Notes: generated by a model from the letters alone, not told the origin. Counted from the first letter of the stretch, positions 32,186 through 41,795 are shown. The stretch is DNA of 64,000 nucleotides from an uncultured beta proteobacterium (GCA_903871735.1 CAIQHU010000179.1:124001-188000); one strand, 5' to 3'. Made by a program: numbers and translations.

Positions 32186-33259
32186 TTGAATAGGCGAAAT
32201 TTTTTATTGAATAGTGTTGCCGGTATTGCATCTACTTCTGTGTTTGCTCAAATGAACCATCATGGTGATTCTTATGAACGACTAAATCAAGCTGGTTTAA
32301 TTTCTCGCCCTCCCTTAGCTGACACGCAAGCTGTATTTGATAGTCCCGCCCCAAAAGCGATTAATCCTGGTAAGTGGATTACCAGAGCTAGCTTACCCTT
32401 GCCACGAAGCGAAATGGCCTGGGCTACCGAGATGAATGGCCGAATGCACCTCATTGGGGGCTATGGAGAGCAACGTGTAGATCGCTCCTACCATCATATT
32501 TACGATCCCCAAAAAGATATTTGGATCGTTACCACTCCCCTACCTAGTGGAGCCAACCACGTTGGTGTAGCTACTATTGATAAAAAAGTGTATGCAATTG
32601 GTGGCTACATAGAGCAAAACCGAAAACCTCGAGTGGACTGCTATGTTTACTCGGATAGCTTGGACAAGTGGGAACGTATTGCTCCCCTGCCATCTGCAGC
32701 TGGATCTATTGCGTGTGTATCGATAAATAGAGTTCTTCATGCTATCGGTGGCGCTGTAGGTGATACAACCGATACAAAAAAATCTATTGGTACGCATCTA
32801 GTATATGACCCTATTGCTGATCGATGGGAAAAACGCGCCCCAGTGCATACTCCAAGAGATCATGTCGGTGCAGTATCTTACCAAGGGCTAATTCATGTGA
32901 TTGGCGGTCGAGTTGATAATTTTCATACAAACTCTAATCTACATCATGTATACATTCCGCAATCTGATCGATGGGAAGCCCGAAATCCACTTCCAACCGC
33001 AAGATCTGGACACGGCGCTGTAATTTTAGATAATAAAATTTTCGTCATGGGTGGGGAAGGTACAAATCGAGTATTTGGGCAAAATGAAGCCTATGATATC
33101 GCCAAAGATTCCTGGGAACAATATGCCCCGATGCCAACACCTAGGCATGGTTTGGGTGCTGTAGTTCTTGGTAAAAGTATTTATGTCGCAGGTGGTGGCG
33201 CTGTCATGGGGGGTGGCATACAAACATCTATCCACGAAGCATTTACCTTACAAACTTAA
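32186..33259 (+). CDS. Tat-exported Kelch-repeat protein
   Basis: 357 residues from the TTG at 32186, which follows GGAG by six bases. A frame opening 16 codons upstream (32138) adds a non-signal-like prefix. The N-terminus NRRNFLLNSVAGIASTSVFA is a twin-arginine signal. Five or six Kelch blades follow, recognisable by GG plus Y..W spacing (MHLIGGYGEQ, VYAIGGYIEQ, LHAIGGAVGD, IHVIGGRVDN, IFVMGGEGTN, IYVAGGGAVM), enough for a six-bladed propeller. Relatives include periplasmic N-acetylneuraminate epimerase, but the ligand here is unknown. Export by Tat implies folding before transport. Confidence 0.85.
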   Translation: MNRRNFLLNSVAGIASTSVFAQMNHHGDSYERLNQAGLISRPPLADTQAVFDSPAPKAINPGKWITRASLPLPRSEMAWATEMNGRMHLIGGYGEQRVDRSYHHIYDPQKDIWIVTTPLPSGANHVGVATIDKKVYAIGGYIEQNRKPRVDCYVYSDSLDKWERIAPLPSAAGSIACVSINRVLHAIGGAVGDTTDTKKSIGTHLVYDPIADRWEKRAPVHTPRDHVGAVSYQGLIHVIGGRVDNFHTNSNLHHVYIPQSDRWEARNPLPTARSGHGAVILDNKIFVMGGEGTNRVFGQNEAYDIAKDSWEQYAPMPTPRHGLGAVVLGKSIYVAGGGAVMGGGIQTSIHEAFTLQT

Positions 33260-33320
33260 ATCTTTTTTCCGTATTCCATATAAAATTGGGTACATATAAC
33301 TTTTATCTTTATAACACCAT

Positions 33321-34310
33321 ATGAAAATTAATTTTCTATCTTCTTTTTCGAATCCCATATTAGCAATTTTGGCTGTTTTTATGGCAAATCCGATTCATAT
33401 TTTTGCTCAGGAATTCCCACCAAAAAAACCTATTACTATGTATGTGGGATTTGCAGCGGGCGGTGGTACTGACACAGCCGCTCGAATTATTGCAAAAAAA
33501 TTATCCGAAAATATTGGTCAATCCGTGATTGTCGAAAATCGTGCTGGTGCTGGTGGAAATATTGTTCACGCTACCGTAGCTTTTGGACCAATTGATGGCT
33601 CCGTGATTTTACTTGGTTCAATAGGTCCTCTATCGATTGCACCACATCTCATGAAACTCAATTACGATCCCGTCAAAGATTTGGCGCCTGTAACAATGGG
33701 TGTCGCATTTCCAAATATACTCGTTGTGCCCTCGGAGTCATCTATTAAAAATTTAAAAGATTTTATTGATCAGTCGAAGCGCGATCCTGGAAAAATCACC
33801 TTTGCCTCTACTGGCAACGGCTCTGCCTCCCATCTTCAAGGTGAACTTTTAAATGTTCTTGCCAATATTGATACCACCCATATTCCTTATAAAGGTGGTA
33901 GCCCAGCTTTAATTGATGTTTTAGGCGGTAGGGTTAATTGTTATTACTCGACAATTTCGTCTGCTATGCCCCATATTAAAAGTGGTAAATTACGAGCTTT
34001 AGCGGTTACTAGTTCAAAACGATTAGATGCATTACCAAATGTACCTACAATTGCCGAATCAGGTTACCCAAGTTTTGATTCTAGTAATTGGTATGCTTTT
34101 GTGGCCTCTAGCAAAACACCTGATGTTATATTAGAGCGTTGGAATAAAGAGCTTGTAAAAGTTCTTACTGATAAAGATATCTCTAGAGATCTTTTCGAAC
34201 ATGGTCTTTTCCCAATGCCTGGAACACGAGATGATTTAAAAAAATATATAGCGAAAGAATCTCAAGTTTGGAGCAAAATTATTAAGGACAAGCAAATCTC
34301 CTTGGATTAA
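33321..34310 (+). CDS. Bug family tripartite tricarboxylate transporter substrate-binding protein
   Basis: 329 residues. Signal peptide ending IHIFAQ, mature FPPKKPITMYVGFAAGGGTD, then ASTGNGSASHLQGELL and THIPYKGGSPALIDVLGGR. The third intact Bug receptor in the window. It follows the Kelch gene by about 60 bp on the same strand and could be co-transcribed. Confidence 0.92.
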   Translation: MKINFLSSFSNPILAILAVFMANPIHIFAQEFPPKKPITMYVGFAAGGGTDTAARIIAKKLSENIGQSVIVENRAGAGGNIVHATVAFGPIDGSVILLGSIGPLSIAPHLMKLNYDPVKDLAPVTMGVAFPNILVVPSESSIKNLKDFIDQSKRDPGKITFASTGNGSASHLQGELLNVLANIDTTHIPYKGGSPALIDVLGGRVNCYYSTISSAMPHIKSGKLRALAVTSSKRLDALPNVPTIAESGYPSFDSSNWYAFVASSKTPDVILERWNKELVKVLTDKDISRDLFEHGLFPMPGTRDDLKKYIAKESQVWSKIIKDKQISLD

Positions 34311-34373
34311 TTTGGTAGTCATAAACTCTTTTGATTAGACTAATTATTCTGCGCACTTTTACCTTAATTTGAT

Positions 34374-35231
34374 ATGCGCAAACTTTTTTTATTTTTCTTG
34401 ATTCCTTTTACTCTTTTACTCAACTCATGTAGTTCTTTGCAGCTTGCTTATAACCAGAGTGATTTCCTTTTAAAATGGTGGCTGGGTAGTTACATCGATA
34501 GCACTGCTTCTCAGAAAGCCTTTTTAGATCAAGCTGCTCCCAAATTATTAAATAAACATCGTGTTAATGAACTACCGCAAGTTCAAGCTAAACTCATTAA
34601 ATTAAGATCTTTATTTGATCGTCCCATTCGGTTTGAGGATGCCAAATCTATCACCTTAGAGAGTCGAGCAGTTTTTGAATCGTCTATCTTCATTCTTTTA
34701 GATGACGCAGCAACCCTAGCCCTACTTTTAAATCCTAATCAATTATCCAATATAGAAAAAGCTTTCAAAAAAGCTAATTCCCAATATCAATCTGATTATC
34801 TAACCCCATCTTCGCAAGTAAGTTTTGAAAAACGCTTTGATAAATTAGTGGAGCGTACTGAATTTTTTAGTGGTGATTTATCAAAAACACAAAAAATACA
34901 ACTTCAAAGTATTGCTTCTCAGTTTTTTTTCGATAACTCAATAATTTATCAAAATCGATTGCGTAAACAGGCGGATATATTATCTACTCTTAATTTAATT
35001 ATTCAGACTAAACCATCTCATCCGGCGACAAAGGAGATACTAAAAACTCTCTTTTTAGGACTAATCAATGGGCGTACTCCAGACCAAAAGGACTATGAAC
35101 AACTACGGATTGAAAATAGTACCTTGGTGCTTTTAAAGATTACTGAATTATTAAATGACCAACAACTCAAAAAAGTTCAATCGAAAATTAAAAGCCTAGA
35201 GGTTGATGTCAACTCACTAATTGGTTCTTAA
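34374..35231 (+). CDS. DUF6279-type lipoprotein
   Basis: 285 residues. A lipoprotein signal with lipobox LLNSC ends at the Cys near residue 19. The mature start SSLQLAYNQSDFLLKWWLGSYID is the recognisable family motif (YNxxDxLxxWxxxxYxDL-like). The rest is helical and charged. It is an envelope protein of unknown function. It is 64 bp after the Bug gene. Its stop abuts the 3' end of a Bug pseudogene on the other strand. Confidence 0.8.
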   Translation: MRKLFLFFLIPFTLLLNSCSSLQLAYNQSDFLLKWWLGSYIDSTASQKAFLDQAAPKLLNKHRVNELPQVQAKLIKLRSLFDRPIRFEDAKSITLESRAVFESSIFILLDDAATLALLLNPNQLSNIEKAFKKANSQYQSDYLTPSSQVSFEKRFDKLVERTEFFSGDLSKTQKIQLQSIASQFFFDNSIIYQNRLRKQADILSTLNLIIQTKPSHPATKEILKTLFLGLINGRTPDQKDYEQLRIENSTLVLLKITELLNDQQLKKVQSKIKSLEVDVNSLIGS

Positions 35232-35774
35232 TCTATCGGTATTTTTGCTTTGATTATTACTTTAGTCCAACGCTCTTGCTCAAGACGAATATACTTTTAA
35301 AATCGTTTGGTAAGTTTCCAACGACTGTTGGGCCATCTTCTAACATTCCTTTTGATCTCTCTTTTGAATGAATTATTTTTATAATATTTAGTTATAGTCG
35401 CTCTACGATTGCAACAGGTGTTCCAGCAGGCGCCAATAAACCATAGCATTGTGATGTTTCTAATCTCTTATAGCCACTTTCTGAAATTGTAGGTAGATTT
35501 GGTAATATGAGCGATCTTATTCCAGTGCCAACGGCTAGGGGTGTTAAATTATTCCCTTTAATTTGACCGATTAATGATGGTAAGCCCTTAAAGGTTACTT
35601 GTATTTATCCGCCAAATAGGTCTGTCAGCATATTTCCCAATCCTTTATAAGGAATATGAGCTAAATCAATACCGGCTTCTACTAAAAAATACTCGATTGC
35701 TAAATGATTTGCACAGCCATTTCCTCAGAACCATCATTCATCTCTCCAGGGCTCTTTTTAGCCCCTTCTACAAG
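35228..35774 (-). pseudogene. Degenerate Bug/TctC receptor gene, 5'-truncated with several stops and frameshifts
   Basis: Minus-strand fragments line up in order with the C-terminal two thirds of a Bug receptor: LVEGAKKSPGEM, AGIDLAHIPYKGLGNMLTDL (then a stop at the Gln-codon position of the expected GGQ), LPNLPTISESGYKRLE, YGLLAPAGTPVAIVERL, LEDGPTVVGNLPNDFK and finally RLEQERWTKVI with a normal stop at 35228. The N-terminal third is missing. Multiple lesions show it has been dead for some time. It is distinct from the four intact copies. Confidence 0.85.
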
Positions 35775-35820
35775 TTACGCAGCGTTTTTGTTTAAGATAA
35801 AACCTATTTCTGTAATTTAA

Positions 35821-35844
35821 GGGATAATACCTAGGTATAAACCC
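35821..35844. promoter_or_regulatory. 24-bp imperfect palindrome upstream of a small ORF
   Basis: GGGATAATACC followed by TAGGTATAAACCC pairs in 10 of 12 positions around its centre, with a perfect ATACCTAGGTAT core. It lies 65 bp before a 33-codon ORF with a good ribosome site, so it could be a dimeric regulator's operator. No regulator is assigned. Confidence 0.45.
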
Positions 35845-35909
35845 TAATATTTGAATTAATTTTATTTTTAGGATCTTTTTATGATTTTTTTATTCTAAGG
35901 AGTTTTACT

Positions 35910-36011
35910 ATGAGCACAATCAAGCGTATCCTTGCACTACTTTTAGAAGTATTTTTAGAGGCGAAAGATTCTTATCAAAAAAGACGAGCGCATTTCCCCG
36001 TAGGTTCATAA
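35910..36011 (+). CDS. Small 33-residue protein, unknown
   Basis: The ATG at 35910 follows AAGGAG at optimal spacing. The product starts MSTIKRILALLLEVFLEAKD and ends YQKRRAHFPVGS: an amphipathic helix followed by a basic tail. Translation is plausible from the strong ribosome site and the palindrome upstream. There is no recognised family, and a chance ORF cannot be excluded. Confidence 0.5.
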   Translation: MSTIKRILALLLEVFLEAKDSYQKRRAHFPVGS

Positions 36012-36145
36012 CTTCTGAAAAAGGGACTAAGTCACATCGGTAACCAAGTACTTTAGTCTTATTTATTTAAGCTATTTGCTTAGGTTACAAACTGGTGTGA
36101 CCATGCCGACTATATGTAAAAACTCTAGGCCAAAGCTTTCTATAG

Positions 36146-36679
36146 CTATTCTTGGTGCCTTGTAGTGGCGATAATTTTTTCGACGTAAGCAATAATTAAA
36201 GCTGAAATCACGAAGGTTATGTGGATAATTGTCTGCCAAATTAAGGTCTTTTCGTCATAGTTTTCAACATTGATAAAAGTTTTTAATAAATGAACTGAAG
36301 AGATTCCAATGATTGCAGTAGCTAATTTTACTTTTAAAACACCTGCATTGACATGTGATAACCATTCTGGTTCATCTGGGTGATTTTCTAAGCCTAGTCT
36401 AGATACAAAGGTTTCCCATCCCCCCACAATGACCATTATTAATAAATTTGAGATCATCACAACATCAATCAAGCCAAGGACAATCAACATGACTTCGGTC
36501 TCTGTTGGAGTCCTACTCCCCATTAATGAAATCAGGTGAACTAATTCTAGCCAAAACTGCCAAACATAAACACCTTGCGCTACGATAAGGCCAATATAAA
36601 GTGGCGCTTGAAGCCACCGTGACATGAATATCCAACCTGCTATTGCACTTGAATTTTTTTTATTTTGTTTTTCTTGCAT
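36146..36679 (-). CDS. YqhA/TIGR00645 family inner-membrane protein
   Basis: 177 residues with four membrane helices. FMSRWLQAPLYIGLIVAQG, LGLIDVVMISNLLIMVIVGGWE and WLSHVNAGVLKVKLATAIIG are the family blocks. Function unknown; E. coli YqhA is the usual reference. It is a monocistronic minus-strand gene about 75 bp from the DUF6352-type gene stop. Confidence 0.85.
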   Translation of the reverse strand: MQEKQNKKNSSAIAGWIFMSRWLQAPLYIGLIVAQGVYVWQFWLELVHLISLMGSRTPTETEVMLIVLGLIDVVMISNLLIMVIVGGWETFVSRLGLENHPDEPEWLSHVNAGVLKVKLATAIIGISSVHLLKTFINVENYDEKTLIWQTIIHITFVISALIIAYVEKIIATTRHQE

Positions 36680-36754
36680 GTTTTAGACTCAAATGAATAA
36701 AGTTTCGAAGCAGATTTCGTAATTAAAGTTTCTTGAGTAATGTTGCTTTTGAGG

Positions 36755-37771
36755 TTACGAGGCTTTAGCTAAAGGAAGATTAAACAATAAATTTTGGGGT
36801 TTTAATTTTAACTCGTGATTTTCATTTTTGGCAATTGCTAAATATACTGGCTTACCAACCATTTCGGGGCGAATGTCCCTAATATCTAGGAAATCCAGTC
36901 GAAATAGACAAATTATCCGACTCAAATTGGACGGATCCAAAAACTCCTTGTTATACAGTGCGTTTAATATCTCTGTAGCAGCCGCGTCTAAACCTACATG
37001 CCATATCCATTGCGGATCACTAATAGCCTGCAAAGGTGTAATTTTGACCTCTACTCCCAAAAAATGATTTATCCAGCGTTCCAAAATGTCACAAAAATTC
37101 TGAATCGGTTTTTGACCTATGTTCAACGGAATAGCAAAATCAAAATCTTCATCTCTGGTCCAATATATTTCTTCGTTGTCTTCATTCAACACATCAAGAT
37201 CTAATTTACGTGTTAGAAATGAAGGTTTATTTAATAGGTCAATAATGTTATCAAAACCCTCTGTTTGGGCATTTCTATTCACGGTTTCATCATCGGCGGC
37301 CATCACAATGCCGTCTTCCAAAACTGATATTTTTTGGGTACGAAAAAATATTTCGCCGACTCGCCCATCCATGCCTTTTGGCTGATGTCCGAGCAAGTGA
37401 CAGATAAATATTTGTACTAATTGGTTTATAAATAAAGGTGGGACATCTACTCCGTCACCTTTAAATAATCCCATATAAAAACTTTCTAATGATCTTGCTT
37501 CTAGAAGTTTCTTTCTGTATCTAAACCAAATCTGATAATTTGCTAAAACATCTTTATCCTGAATTTGTTGAAGCATTTCCTCAGACACTTCTTGGCGAGG
37601 ATTAATAACTAATTCTTCATGAATTTGTCTTTCTTTTAGACATGACTGCGGTATTAAACTCAATTCTGGTCGAGATAAATACATCCGCAAAAAATCATCT
37701 GTAACAATTAATTGGTTATCTTGATTTACTTGAAGAGTTTTGTATGAGGTGCTCGGCCAGAAATTATGCAT
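36755..37771 (-). CDS. DUF6352-like protein of unknown function
   Basis: 338 residues, soluble, no signal peptide. NFWPSTSYKTLQVNQDNQL, VTDDFLRMYLSRPEL and LLGHQPKGMDGRVGEIFFR recall an uncharacterised Burkholderiales family (DUF6352 as I remember it). The domain runs the whole length. It does not resemble any enzyme I know. Its start is separated from the preceding outer-membrane protein gene by about 90 bp. Confidence 0.7.
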   Translation of the reverse strand: MHNFWPSTSYKTLQVNQDNQLIVTDDFLRMYLSRPELSLIPQSCLKERQIHEELVINPRQEVSEEMLQQIQDKDVLANYQIWFRYRKKLLEARSLESFYMGLFKGDGVDVPPLFINQLVQIFICHLLGHQPKGMDGRVGEIFFRTQKISVLEDGIVMAADDETVNRNAQTEGFDNIIDLLNKPSFLTRKLDLDVLNEDNEEIYWTRDEDFDFAIPLNIGQKPIQNFCDILERWINHFLGVEVKITPLQAISDPQWIWHVGLDAAATEILNALYNKEFLDPSNLSRIICLFRLDFLDIRDIRPEMVGKPVYLAIAKNENHELKLKPQNLLFNLPLAKAS

Positions 37772-37863
37772 AAGTAGTGTTTATAAATATTTATTATCAT
37801 GCATTTTTAAAAATGCATGCTTAGACACCACGTCAGCTGAAAACCTAACCTGTTTTTAATACT

Positions 37864-38586
37864 CTATGGCAAAAATGCTGGCGTAAGTATTCGAATTCCA
37901 ATAGAAATCCATTTATTGTCGCCACCAAAACCAGCTTTATTCCCGTAGGTAAAATCCATCTGAAAACGATTTGGTATAAACCAGTGACGTACCCCCCCCT
38001 GATATAAAGGAGTACTGCGTGTTTCGCCAAAAGATTCTGCCATTGCAAAAGTATTAGTTGTCAATTGATACTCAATTCCTAGACCCCAAGTTCTTAAAAA
38101 TTGATCGTCTAATTGCCTTTTAGTTGCACCAATATTGATGTGCACAAATTGCCTATCATCATTCAGTGACACAGTAAATGGAATATACCCGAAGATATCA
38201 TCAGTCCGCGTAGTTCCAAAAGAACTTGGATGCTTATTTCTTCCTAAAGCAGCCCCAACTGACCAGTTGTTTGGTTGGATTTCACGAAATAATGTTTTAA
38301 ACTGCATAACGCTATCACTGAGGGATGTGCCCTCTTGATTAAAGCCGACTGCCTGGGAACTATTTGTTTTAGCTCCACCAATGGTAAGCTCAAAAAAACC
38401 AAGTGGGTTACAAGCCGGCAATGCCCAATACTCAGTCGTAGAATGATTATTTCTAACCCATGACTCCACTTGACAGGATTTGTCATCGACTATCCTCGCG
38501 TCGTCGGTCATCATTGGCCTTGCGGCATGAGCATTTGACAATAGAATGAACTGCAAAATAGCAATAATATTGATTAAAATAGGCAT
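37864..38586 (-). CDS. Predicted secreted/outer-membrane protein, unknown
   Basis: About 240 residues from the ATG at 38586. A GTG 14 codons upstream adds a polar prefix before the signal peptide and is less likely. The signal peptide ends NAHA. The mature part starts RPMMTDDARIVDDKSCQVES and has alternating polar/hydrophobic strands ending in ILTPAF, as in small beta-barrel proteins. It is a family I have seen in Burkholderiales without an assigned role. Confidence 0.65.
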   Translation of the reverse strand: MPILINIIAILQFILLSNAHAARPMMTDDARIVDDKSCQVESWVRNNHSTTEYWALPACNPLGFFELTIGGAKTNSSQAVGFNQEGTSLSDSVMQFKTLFREIQPNNWSVGAALGRNKHPSSFGTTRTDDIFGYIPFTVSLNDDRQFVHINIGATKRQLDDQFLRTWGLGIEYQLTTNTFAMAESFGETRSTPLYQGGVRHWFIPNRFQMDFTYGNKAGFGGDNKWISIGIRILTPAFLP

Positions 38587-38713
38587 AGTTAATACTACTT
38601 CTTTATTATTACAACTTTGCCGTTTCACTTGAATCGTCTGATAGTGAATTAGTTATGTCCTAATTGCTCCTCTATATAGATCAACTTTTCTCACTTGAAA
38701 CTCTTCAATACTT

Positions 38714-39802
38714 TTAAATTGTGTATAACTGCTTAGACATCCAATCTGCGGTCTGATCTCGGTATCGATACCAAAGATTATTCACAACGTGATTCCCCCC
38801 TGAAATAATTGAGAGTACACAAGGCCCAGAAACTTCCGAGGCCAATAACTGAGCTTGATCAGTAGGTGTTAATCTATCTTTATCTCCTGCAACAATGTAA
38901 ATTGGACAAGTAATATTTTTTGCAATTCCCTTTAATGACATGCGTAAGGCAACTTTTCCGGCCTCTTCTAAATTCGAACTTTTAGTTCTAACGCGAAAGG
39001 CTTCAACATTAATTACAGGCCTTCCCTCAAAACTTGCAGAACGCTGATACGCGCCTGACAGCGCTACGCAAGCTTTTATCCTTTTTTCGAAACAGGCCGC
39101 TCTTGGCGCAAAATGTCCGCCTAATGAAACTCCCCAAATGCCAATACGATTTAAGTCAATATCTGCGCGGGTTTCTAAATAGTCACAAACTGCCTCAACA
39201 GGCTTCTCATACTCTGGACACAAGGGAAAATCATACTCCCCTTCTCCTTGCCCAGGACCATCAAATGCCAAAGTTGCTAATCCTCGCACTAAAAATCGAT
39301 TTTCGTAATCATCCATTTCCTCTTTTGCCGAATCAAGACCCATACACATGATGACTATCGGAGGATTTGTGATACCAATTGGTTTACGTAAATTACCATA
39401 TAAAAATTTACCCTCATAAGGGATCACAACCCTTTCACCAGGGGGTTTTAAGTAAGGAAGAGCTAAATTCCGACACTCCACAGCTTTCATATTTGCTTGA
39501 CGCATTTGTACTAAATCATTAACAAATAAAAACTTTCCGAAGTGATAACAAACTGCAGCCCTTGTCCAATGTTGACTTGCAGAATAGGTAAATCCATCTC
39601 TCAATGCTTCATGTCCCATTGCCTCATGTATGCTGGCTCTTTTTGACCAAGCATCGCACCAGTCGTCCCAATGTTGCAAGCTAGAGGTTACTTCTAGAAA
39701 GTCTGTCATCGGTACGCCATTTGCCACAAAACGTGGTGCCCAATGGGATATGGCTGACTCAATACGTGGGTCTTTTATGATTTCAGGAGATACTTGAGTC
39801 AT
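38714..39802 (-). CDS. Alpha/beta hydrolase (FrsA/dihydroxypseudooxynicotine-hydrolase-like)
   Basis: 362 residues. An N-terminal helical domain (HWTRAAVCYHFGKFLF) precedes an alpha/beta core with nucleophile GIWGVSLGGHFAPR, Asp in VAGDKDRLTP and His in SGGNHVVNN. This layout is that of 2,6-dihydroxypseudooxynicotine hydrolase-like C-C bond hydrolases. Its ATG directly follows the stop of the Bug receptor gene on the same strand, a strong hint that the hydrolase acts on the imported ligand. The substrate itself is unknown. Confidence 0.82.
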   Translation of the reverse strand: MTQVSPEIIKDPRIESAISHWAPRFVANGVPMTDFLEVTSSLQHWDDWCDAWSKRASIHEAMGHEALRDGFTYSASQHWTRAAVCYHFGKFLFVNDLVQMRQANMKAVECRNLALPYLKPPGERVVIPYEGKFLYGNLRKPIGITNPPIVIMCMGLDSAKEEMDDYENRFLVRGLATLAFDGPGQGEGEYDFPLCPEYEKPVEAVCDYLETRADIDLNRIGIWGVSLGGHFAPRAACFEKRIKACVALSGAYQRSASFEGRPVINVEAFRVRTKSSNLEEAGKVALRMSLKGIAKNITCPIYIVAGDKDRLTPTDQAQLLASEVSGPCVLSIISGGNHVVNNLWYRYRDQTADWMSKQLYTI

Positions 39803-40783
39803 TTAATTTGCCTGTATATTTGCGTTTTTAATAATGGGAGTCCAACGTTTTATCTCCGACTTAACAAAATCGTCTAATGATTCTGGCGAAGATGGAATTG
39901 CTTGTATCCCCTGATTTAAAACCATCTCCACTACTTCAGGACGACGCAGGATTTCAGTAATGTCTGAATTTAGTTTTTGTATTACTGCTTTTGGAGTTTT
40001 AGAGGGTGTAAAAAGTCCAAACCATAACTTTGCATCCATTCCAGCTAGCCCAGCCTCTGCAGCACCTGGAACATCTGGCATTCCAGGAAAGCGCTCTTGT
40101 GTAGAGACAACTAAAGCTTTTAATTTGCCAGACTTTAGTTGTGCCGCCGCTGTTACGGGAGACAAAAATGAAACTTGGGTTTCATTCGCAAGAAGTGCTG
40201 TTAGACCAGCACCTGCACTTTTATAAGGGATATGCATCATGTTAATGCCTGACACTTGCTTAAATAGTTCTCCACCCAGGTGACTTATTGAGCCGTTACC
40301 CGCAGAAGAAAAATTTAAATCATTCCTTTTTTTGGCATACTGGATAAATTCTGTTACTGTACCCGCAGAAATACTGGGATGGACCATCATTACTGTAACG
40401 CCAATTGCCACCATTGAAACGCCAGCTAAGTCTTTTACGGGATCATATGGCAAATTAGGATAAAGAACTACTGCACTAACGTTAGGCCCTGCATGACCCA
40501 TTAGCAGGGTATAACCATCCGCCGGTGCTTTAGCAACAATATCAGCTGGTACCGTTCCACCAGCACCTGCGCGACTATCAATAAGGACTGGTTGGCCCCA
40601 TTTTTCTGTTAATTTCTGCCCTAATAAACGCGATAAGTAATCCGCCGTACTTCCTGGTCCTTGCCCAAATATTCGAACGGGTTTTGTCGGGAAATCTTGC
40701 GCAATGATACTTGAGCTAAAGATTACGCTACTAGCAATAATTATTTGTGCTAGCCTACTTATCTGGTACCGTAAATTTGACAT
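39803..40783 (-). CDS. Bug family tripartite tricarboxylate transporter substrate-binding protein
   Basis: 326 residues from the ATG at 40783, which has AGGAG six bases upstream; a frame opening at 40828 adds 15 residues without signal character. The signal peptide ends SSIIAQ. The mature start is DFPTKPVRIFGQGPGSTADY, unusual in lacking the common PxxPGGG loop. FSSAGNGSISHLGGELF and MHIPYKSAGAGLTALLANE follow. The stop abuts the hydrolase ATG. Confidence 0.9.
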   Translation of the reverse strand: MSNLRYQISRLAQIIIASSVIFSSSIIAQDFPTKPVRIFGQGPGSTADYLSRLLGQKLTEKWGQPVLIDSRAGAGGTVPADIVAKAPADGYTLLMGHAGPNVSAVVLYPNLPYDPVKDLAGVSMVAIGVTVMMVHPSISAGTVTEFIQYAKKRNDLNFSSAGNGSISHLGGELFKQVSGINMMHIPYKSAGAGLTALLANETQVSFLSPVTAAAQLKSGKLKALVVSTQERFPGMPDVPGAAEAGLAGMDAKLWFGLFTPSKTPKAVIQKLNSDITEILRRPEVVEMVLNQGIQAIPSSPESLDDFVKSEIKRWTPIIKNANIQAN

Positions 40784-41021
40784 ATTTTCTCCTAGTTTTT
40801 TGTTAATATAATTTTTATTCTTGTACATCTTTTCAATTGCACTAATATGTTTATTGAGAAACAGTCATGCAAATTATTTTTAGAGCCATATACCCACCCA
40901 AAGCACTGAGTGACTAAATTATTATCCATTTATTCTAACATTTTCAAAATCAGTTAATCCTCTACAAATTATTTTGTGTTGTATGTGTAAGTTCAATATT
41001 CTCTGAATATCTTATGCGATA

Positions 41022-41795
41022 TTAAAAATGAAAACCAACTCCCAAGGTAAAGCCACCTAAAGTCGCGTTTTGCAAGGGATTCCCTGATTTCATGTCGTAA
41101 AACAAAGCTCGGTATCCCAAAATTACATCTCCCCATTCGTAATTCTTACCGACTCCCGCAAACGCTTGCCACGTTGTATTCGTATGCCCCCCCTTACCCC
41201 CAAGATCAAAGTAAAAAGGAACAAACCACTTATCATCAATGATGCGCATCCGACCTTTAAAGCCAACTATCGGATCGGTTGTATTAATAGTATTTGAAAA
41301 TTGTCCATTTAGTGCTGCAACTTGAGCATTAACTTGCAGCGTAGCTGTTGTTTCAATATTTCTTACGCCTACTAAAACATCCAAATGCAACTGATCTTCT
41401 TTTATTGTTTGATATGTCACTGCACCGCTCATACTTCGTAAGCTCACTGTAGCTGTTGAACCGAGATCAATTCGGTCTCTCAAAATAGCTCGCTGATTAC
41501 TAAATTTTGCATAGGCAAAATCCCCCAATATACCCCACTCATCTAAATTAGCCTGCACTGCAAACATTGCGGCACCAGACAAGTGACTCAATATATCTGC
41601 TGCGGATATGTCAGCGCCTGTGGTATTGCTTGCCGGAACTGAAAGTCCTGTACTTATACCAGGTACCCAAGCATATGGCACAACAGTATATTTCCACTCA
41701 GAGTCAAAATTCTTAAGAGCGGTAGATTCTGCAAATACTAGATTAAATGATATGCCCCACCAAATATAACAACATAGTTTTATTATTAGTCTCAT
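41022..41795 (-). CDS. Predicted outer-membrane beta-barrel protein
   Basis: 257 residues. Signal peptide to VFAES, then WKYTVVPYAWVPGISTGLSV and a succession of amphipathic strands ending GGFTLGVGFHF, with the terminal Phe expected of barrels recognised by BAM. A strong ribosome site (GAGGAGGT) sits before the ATG. Members of this kind are common and uncharacterised; porin-like or lipid-handling roles are both open. Confidence 0.7.
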   Translation of the reverse strand: MRLIIKLCCYIWWGISFNLVFAESTALKNFDSEWKYTVVPYAWVPGISTGLSVPASNTTGADISAADILSHLSGAAMFAVQANLDEWGILGDFAYAKFSNQRAILRDRIDLGSTATVSLRSMSGAVTYQTIKEDQLHLDVLVGVRNIETTATLQVNAQVAALNGQFSNTINTTDPIVGFKGRMRIIDDKWFVPFYFDLGGKGGHTNTTWQAFAGVGKNYEWGDVILGYRALFYDMKSGNPLQNATLGGFTLGVGFHF

